Shown: piece by piece, positions 58,691-64,000 of the stretch
Position numbering within the stretch: the first letter of the stretch is position 1
Layout of the letters: each line of letters starts with the position of its first letter
Assembly: GCA_006176705.1 (NCBI GenBank)
Contig: QRFJ01000776.1
Span: 372,001 to 436,000, forward strand
DNA length: 64,000 nt
Origin: Cocos nucifera
Lineage: Eukaryota; Streptophyta; Magnoliopsida; Arecales; Arecaceae
Reading direction: 5' to 3'
Translations under genes and position numbers: made by a program
Notes under the pieces: generated by a model
What the model saw: only the letters and a program-made list of their open reading frames with translations
Told to the model about the DNA's origin: nothing
Databases searched by the model: none

Positions 58691-59251
58691 ATAGGCTATG
58701 ATAAAACTTAAATGCCATTTCTTAATTATCCTCGCATTACTATAACATAATTCATAATAATATCATAATAATTTTTTTTTTGACAAACAATAACCATCCT
58801 AGGCCAAAAGTCCAATTGATATTATGTTTATCATAAAAGATGGACAACAGTGACAATCACTTAAAACGACATTTTTATCTTTAGAAAATAGCTCAAGAGT
58901 TCCCAATGCTAGGACTGGAACTTTACTTCCATCCCCAATATTTAGGAACTTATTGCCATTCTCAAACTTTCTATCAATTTGAAGTCCATGTAATGAATTG
59001 TATATATGAATCAAACTTCCGGTATCTAATACCTAGGTAGATGTATCACAAATGGAGAAATTGCAAGGTGTCATCATATAACAGTCTTGATCAGCAATCA
59101 CTTGCTGATTTTTTTTGCTCAGTCTATTCAGGTCAAGAGGATAATTCCTCTTCAAGTCTGCCTGATTAGGGTCAACACTAGACTCCTCATTCTTAGGTTC
59201 TAAATGCTTACCACTATTCAATAGTGAACGGAGCAGACTAACACTAGCCAT
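58691..59251 (-). pseudogene. gag-pro: Element C gag remnant and protease
   Basis: ATG at 59251 gives MASVSLLRSLLNSGKHLEPK, equivalent to the first residues of the D gag, then VDPNQADLKRNYPLDLNRLS and straight into protease. No capsid domain and no CX2CX4HX4C are present. Protease keeps VLDTGSLIHIYNSLHGLQ (59014 downward), with the catalytic DTGS intact, and LSDCHCCPSFMINIISIGLL. One stop lies just before VLDTGS. The ATG follows a classical splice acceptor by ten bases, supporting this start. Confidence 0.85.
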
Positions 59252-61011
59252 TCTATTTATCTGAAAGAAAAATATGAAACCTTATTAGTACTTGAATTAA
59301 TTAATTCTAAAGACTTAGACTTTAGTCTAAAGGTCCTTTCACTATTTTTAGCAAATTAGTAGCCTCTACCTCTAATTCAAGAAATTACACTAACTCCTTA
59401 GTGGGTACTGAAATCCGTATAGACTACAGACGGGCTCGAGGTAGGTTCTAGCTAATCCATGTGTATCTATAGGTAGGTTCATAATCAATTATTTCTCTAA
59501 ATAATTTTTAATAATTAGATTTTACCCCAGAAGTCAATTCAATAGGCTTTGGTCTCCACTGAAAAGGTCTGGTTAGGTCCAACTATTAACATGATTGAGT
59601 TCGGTGCATCAAACCAATGATGACCAGGCCCAAGGTAGGCTCTGGCTAACTTGATCACCATTAAGAGAGTGCAACCTAATCATCATATGATGGATAGTAA
59701 TTTTAATATCTAGATGAACACCAGATGTTAGGCACCTCCAATGTCCATCCAGAAGATTGGACTCATTACTATTCACCTTAATGTGAGGCTATGACTCGAT
59801 TATCCCCATAACTTAATCATTTTAAGGATCTAATAATTTTGAGGATTTAGGTTACTAGTGATTTAAGCATAGAAAGGACATGGACCAATTTCTCCCACTA
59901 ACTTCACCAAGTCAAATCCTCCTACTGACTTCACCAAGTCAATAGGTTAGAACTCGGATCAATTTAGGTCCATGGACATCTAATTCAGTCTTACTAATTG
60001 AAATCAGTCAAACTGATTCCTAGTGACATGGATCAGCTTGAATCACCAAGTGATCTAATCAAACTCTAATCGACCATGTCGGCCAGGTAAGTGAGATCAG
60101 TGGAAGGGATATGCCATTAACTCGTCAAAGATCGAATCAGTGCAAGTAGCTCCCAATTAAAAACTTCTAGTCTAGACTGCCAAACTTACCTTAGACACCA
60201 ACTGGTTAATTAGGTTTAATGTAATCAATCTAGTAATTTTGGACTAGACTGCTTAGCCATGAATCAAGTCCATCTTGGTCTAGTTAAAGACATGGACTCA
60301 TTCAACTACAACTATTGAAGTTGAGTCAAGAGTGTCCTTGACCTTATCTAATTCAATATTTGGTTAGATTTGATCAATTACTCTAGATTAAGTTCATTCT
60401 TCAACTAACCTTAGGTCTAACCCAATTAATGGACCTAATTCATCTAATCCTTTAACCCATAGCTTATGCTTATGTCTTAGAATCTTTAATTTATAATTCT
60501 AGATTCTATGAGACACTTAATTCTTTTAATTAAGTTTTTGGGCTGATGGATTAAGGTTCGACATTTCAAAAATAATTTTTAAATTTTGAAAGATTTTATT
60601 TTCTATTCATCAAATGGGTTGACTCGTTTCATAAATGGGTCAGCTCATTTCATAAATAGTAATCCTATTGCTAATCTCATAACAAAAAATAAGGCATATT
60701 AAAAATTAAACCATAAATTATCTTTTAGATCTAATCTAAACATATTCATGTTTAACTTTCTAATTGAAATAATTTTAATCTAATCTTTTTACTATTCATC
60801 TTAATGAATGAGTTTACGGTGGCCCCCCTACTACCATAAGGGATCCCCACCGAATGCGAGGAGATGGCCTTTAAATCATACTTGTCTCTTATGATCAGAC
60901 GGCCTTGTGGCTCATTCATCCTCGATTACTAAGTTATTTGGATTAAATACATATCAAATATGTAAGCATTTAATCTTTCTAATTAACATATTAACATGTC
61001 AACCAACCCTT
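59252..61011 (-). other. Leader of element C, with probable intron
   Basis: Minus strand: two-helix element (60919-60804), donor AG|GTAAGT (60191-60184), U1-like ACTTACCTGG (60092-60083), branch point TACTAAT (59290-59284), acceptor TTTCTTTCAG ending at 59261. The implied intron is 60189-59261 (929 bp). It has no coding sense. Confidence 0.7.
60804..60919 (-). ncRNA. Structured leader RNA element, copy C
   Basis: The outer helix ATGAATGAG/CTCATTCAT (60911-60919 with 60804-60812) is perfect. The inner helix CATAAGAGA/TCCCTTATG (60885-60893 with 60835-60843) has one A-C mismatch. The loop TTTAAAGGCC is kept. Confidence 0.68.
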
Positions 61012-61023
61012 GCTCTGATACCA
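61012..61023 (-). other. Primer-binding site of element C (tRNA-Met)
   Basis: GCTCTGATACCA on the plus strand is TGGTATCAGAGC on the minus strand, directly inside the 5' LTR. Confidence 0.93.
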
Positions 61024-61024
61024 T

Positions 61025-63922
61025 TGTTGGAAAATCAGTTAGGGTTTATAGCATGCAATTCAAAACTTTTTTAAATTATTTAACAATGGAAGCTAAATTA
61101 ATCTAATATTAATTTAAAACATGCTATTGATTATATCAAATAATCCTAAATAGGATCTAGACATGGTAATATGTAATAGAAAAATAAAATGCAATCGATC
61201 AGCAAATCATATTTGCTGATCGATATGAGTTCAGAACTCGATACCTATGTGCGGATAGATGATCTCCACGATCTAAATCTATTAAAATAGGATCTAGCAT
61301 CATACTACAATTGTACACTTGTTCGACCTCTATGGTTGGTCCACATGGATCTCCTAGTCCCAGTCAACCCCACTGGAGTGCTAGCTGCTCACCGAGGCCT
61401 TCGATGGTTGATCATGATTGATCATCTACTTTCTAATTTTTTTAATACTCCAAAAAATCAAAACACAAATATTGGAGGATGATGAAGAGGTGTACAAATT
61501 TTGGTGGTGATCCAATGCTCACAGCACTCGATCTCTCTACTAGAACCTAGATACCCAAATCTAGGGTTTCACTCGGCCCCAAAATCCTGATGCACTAAAA
61601 ACCCTCTCACGCCCTCTCTATATAGAATTTTTCCATGAAACAAGTTTTCATGGAAATATGAATTTTATATCTATAAACCCTATTTAGATCATATCTAAAA
61701 TTGGGTGTCCTTAGAGGTGAAAATCAGAAGAGAAGAGAGGTATGAGGGAAAAATAAAGTGTTGCAGGACCCTGCTCACCTTCACTTTGGGAGTTTTTTCA
61801 CCCAAAACCAATGCCCAATCACTTTTAAATTTTTACCACAGAATGCTGACCCCTTCTCATATATGCACAAAAATTTTCATAATTTATTAGCATGAGAAAG
61901 ATGGGAAAACCACATGGGATGGGATAGGATCGATGGTTGAACTTGTTTCAACCAATTGCTACTTGAATTTAAATTCAAATGGAATTCCTATCCACTTCCA
62001 ACACCCCCTAGGGTGTTCGACGCATAGAAGAACTCTCCTTCTGCACACCCACTATGATTCATGCATAAAAGTGTACATGAAAAACAAATACAATGGGCAT
62101 GGCAAGAGGATAAGGGCAAGGCGTTAGGTTGTTTCAACCAAACAGCCAACAACAGAATTTCAACCTAATCCAACTTATGGACCAGGTCAAAGAGAGAAAG
62201 AGATGGCACATAAGACTCTCTTCTGTGTGAGAAAAACTCACATAAAAACCAAAGGGTTATGGGCCATAGGGTGGAAAATTCAAAGGTGGTGGCACATGGG
62301 AGAGTTTGAATTCAAATCTCATTTGACTTAGTCCTAATTGGTTTCAACCAAACTAATTAATCTAGACCCAATTGGATCAAGTTAAATCCAACCAAATTAG
62401 GCTTAACCTAACCCAATAAAATTTTAATTAAATTAGAAAATAATTAGATCCAGGTTCTGATCAAATCAGGATTGAATCTTTCAAAATAATTAGATCATCT
62501 CATGACCTAATCGGGTCAAACCCAATCAAATTAAATTCAATCGGACTTGATTGACTCCTCATTACTCAATCAAATTAAGCTAATCAATAATCAAATTACT
62601 GATTAATCCTCTAATAAATATAGAGTTTCAATCAGGTGGATGTCTGGGCAATAGAGTTCCATCAACATGAAACTCTTGAAGAGTCCTAAACCAATGGGAC
62701 TCTTGAACGCAGTGTCCCAAACGAATCAAACTCACGATCATAGAGTTTTAGACCAGTAGGTCTCTTGATCAGAGAGTTCCAAATGAGTAGGACTTAGAGA
62801 CCAAGTCTACTAGAACTCTTGATCACAAAATTTTAGTCTAGTGGGACTCTTGACCATAGAGTTCCAGGTTATCAGGACTCTCTATTAGAGAGTCCCAGAT
62901 AAGTAGGACTCAGAGCCTCAGTCTAGTAGGACTCTTGGTCATAGAGTCCCGGTCCAGTGGAACTCTTGACCATAGAGTCCTAGGTCATCAGGACTCAATA
63001 TCAACCATAAGTCAGGTAGGAACTGCTACTATGTATGACCTCATAGGTTCAAATCCTAAGCCGATAGCACAGAAACTAATTTTTTGTATCAATTGATATG
63101 ATCATCTAGCAATAGTACCCAACATCCGGATAGGTTGAATAGTTGCTATGCAACGTTGACGAACCTATGACATATGGTTGTCGTATAATTCATCCCCTTG
63201 ATCTTGATGCTCATAAGATGATCTAGGGTTAACTGCCAATCCTAAAAATTCATCCATATTGTATTTTAAATTTCAGCATCCATTATATGGACTACCCCGA
63301 TTGAGAATTTGCTAAATTGAAATATAGCAATGCACTTGCTCCAACACTTGGAGGGGTCAATTCCATCTTGACTCGTGCATCGACAAGCCAAGTACTTGAC
63401 TGTGCCTAGTAGCTTTTCATCACTGAATTAGAAATTCAGGTAGTCCGGTATCTAAGTACAGTGAGTTGCTTTCAAGTCACCATGGTAATCTCAGATCTAA
63501 GGGACATATACCCATATCCTTCGCAAGCAACTCTTGGTAGAAGAGAGCTCTGTAGTTGAGTCACGTTTAGTGAAATGTACCTCTATACTTCACCTGCATG
63601 TCATAACAGTATCTTCATACTTCTTGGTTAAGAGAATAACCAATACTTATGGCACACAACGACCTATACTCGATATGTTGTCATTCTAGATAACAACGAA
63701 TCATTTAGTTTCGAACTGATTTAAGGACTAAATGATCAATCCTCCTTTGTCAAGTCTAAATAGTCCTAAGGACTTCATCATAGAAGAGCTCATTACAAAA
63801 AGATGCACAAAGTGATGAAAATATCAAAATAATAATTTTATGTATTAATAATTTAAGTATAATTACATTTAGCTCAACCATCTACAACCTAGATGATTGG
63901 CTTTAGAATACAATTTCCAACA
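61025..63922 (-). repeat. 5' LTR of element C
   Basis: 2898 bp, plus-strand ends TGTTGGAAAATCAG and TTTCCAACA. It is collinear with 53064-55966 with clear, transition-rich divergence. The repeat array is at about 62615-62998 and the U3 block at 63462-63492. Confidence 0.92.
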
Positions 63923-64000
63923 TCTAATATAGGTTTGAAAGATTTTTGGATATAGTCAAGTACTTATGAAGTTAGTGTATGAGTCAAGATAGGATTGACC
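63923..64000 (+). repeat. 3' LTR of element B, continued
   Basis: TCTAATATAGGTTTGAAAG continues the 5' LTR homology at 43070 onward (TCTAATATAGTTTGGAAG). It runs to the window end. Confidence 0.88.

Larger units (their letters stand above)
53064..63922 (-). mobile_element. Copia element C (Angela lineage, gag-deleted), complete, reverse
   Basis: 10,859 bp, uninterrupted. In its own orientation: 5' LTR 63922-61025, Met PBS, leader with intron signals, gag remnant-protease-integrase-RT-RNase H (59251-55981), polypurine tract, 3' LTR 55966-53064. It is the sister family of A (related LTR repeats, leader and pol text). It is the only complete copia in the window not broken by another insertion, and its protease keeps DTGS, though stops remain in pol. 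Confidence 0.92.
42587..64000 (+). mobile_element. Copia element B (Angela lineage, gag- and RT-deleted), continues past the window
   Basis: 5' LTR 42587-47960 (interrupted by solo LTR F), PBS, leader, decayed pol 49930-52560, and 3' LTR from 52575. The 3' LTR is interrupted by element C at 53064 and resumes at 63923 to the window end. It is inserted in gypsy pol after GGAAC (42582-42586, probable TSD; partner not visible). It is the same family as B' in reverse at 8028. It is heavily decayed. Confidence 0.9.

Noticed and set aside
1..64000. Centromeric or telomeric satellite
   Set aside because: No tandem satellite monomer array or TTTAGGG-type repeat is present. The only tandem structures are within LTRs or element D.

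Overview
The window is plant repetitive DNA with no host gene, tRNA, rRNA or CRISPR array that I can support. It is AT-rich and consists almost entirely of nested LTR retrotransposons. The Ty1/copia elements belong to the Angela/BARE-1 lineage: LTRs starting TGTTGGAAA or TGTTAGATA, an initiator-tRNA-Met primer-binding site TGGTATCAGAGC, and integrase text such as FTDDLSRYGYVYLM. This suggests a monocot. A palm is my guess, but nothing in the sequence proves the species.

Layout, with my own labels. The oldest layer is a decayed Ty3/gypsy gag-pro (124-2144), which resumes for 55 bp at 42532-42586. To its left (1-123) is the end of a reverse D-type LTR. Copia element A (2145-42531, + strand, TSD GTTTT) splits the gypsy in mid-codon text. 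Inside A's integrase sits copia element B' (8028-30490, - strand, TSD TGGCT). Inside B' sits copia element D (13476-27438, + strand), rearranged with four gag copies. Also inside A, between integrase and RT, is element E (30848-38037, + strand), an Athila-like Ty3/gypsy derivative without pol. Right of A, copia element B (42587 to beyond 64000, + strand) is inserted in the gypsy. B's 5' LTR carries a reverse solo LTR F (44450-46947, TSD CTTCC). B's 3' LTR carries copia element C (53064-63922, - strand).

How the parts relate. D carries a recognisable gag (capsid domain, basic stretch, zinc knuckle CX2CX4HX4C) and an intact-looking integrase core, but no RT. A, B and C are pol-type elements with LTRs of about 2.8-3.05 kb whose gag is cut to roughly its first 20 codons, followed directly by protease. 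B and B' also share the same two deletions in RT, so that family was already defective when it spread. This fits a community in which defective families borrow proteins from intact relatives.

The long leaders (about 1.8-1.9 kb) hold the most interesting non-coding signals. One is a two-helix structure whose paired bases differ between families while pairing is kept. Another is a probable leader intron (donor AG|GTAAGT, branch point TACTAAT, acceptor TTTCTTTCAG) whose donor is complementary to a conserved downstream ACTTACCTGG, identical to the 5' end of U1 snRNA. The leader of the Athila-like element E carries part of the same module. The D region contains a 1.6 kb block riddled with small deletions that may be unpolished assembly sequence.
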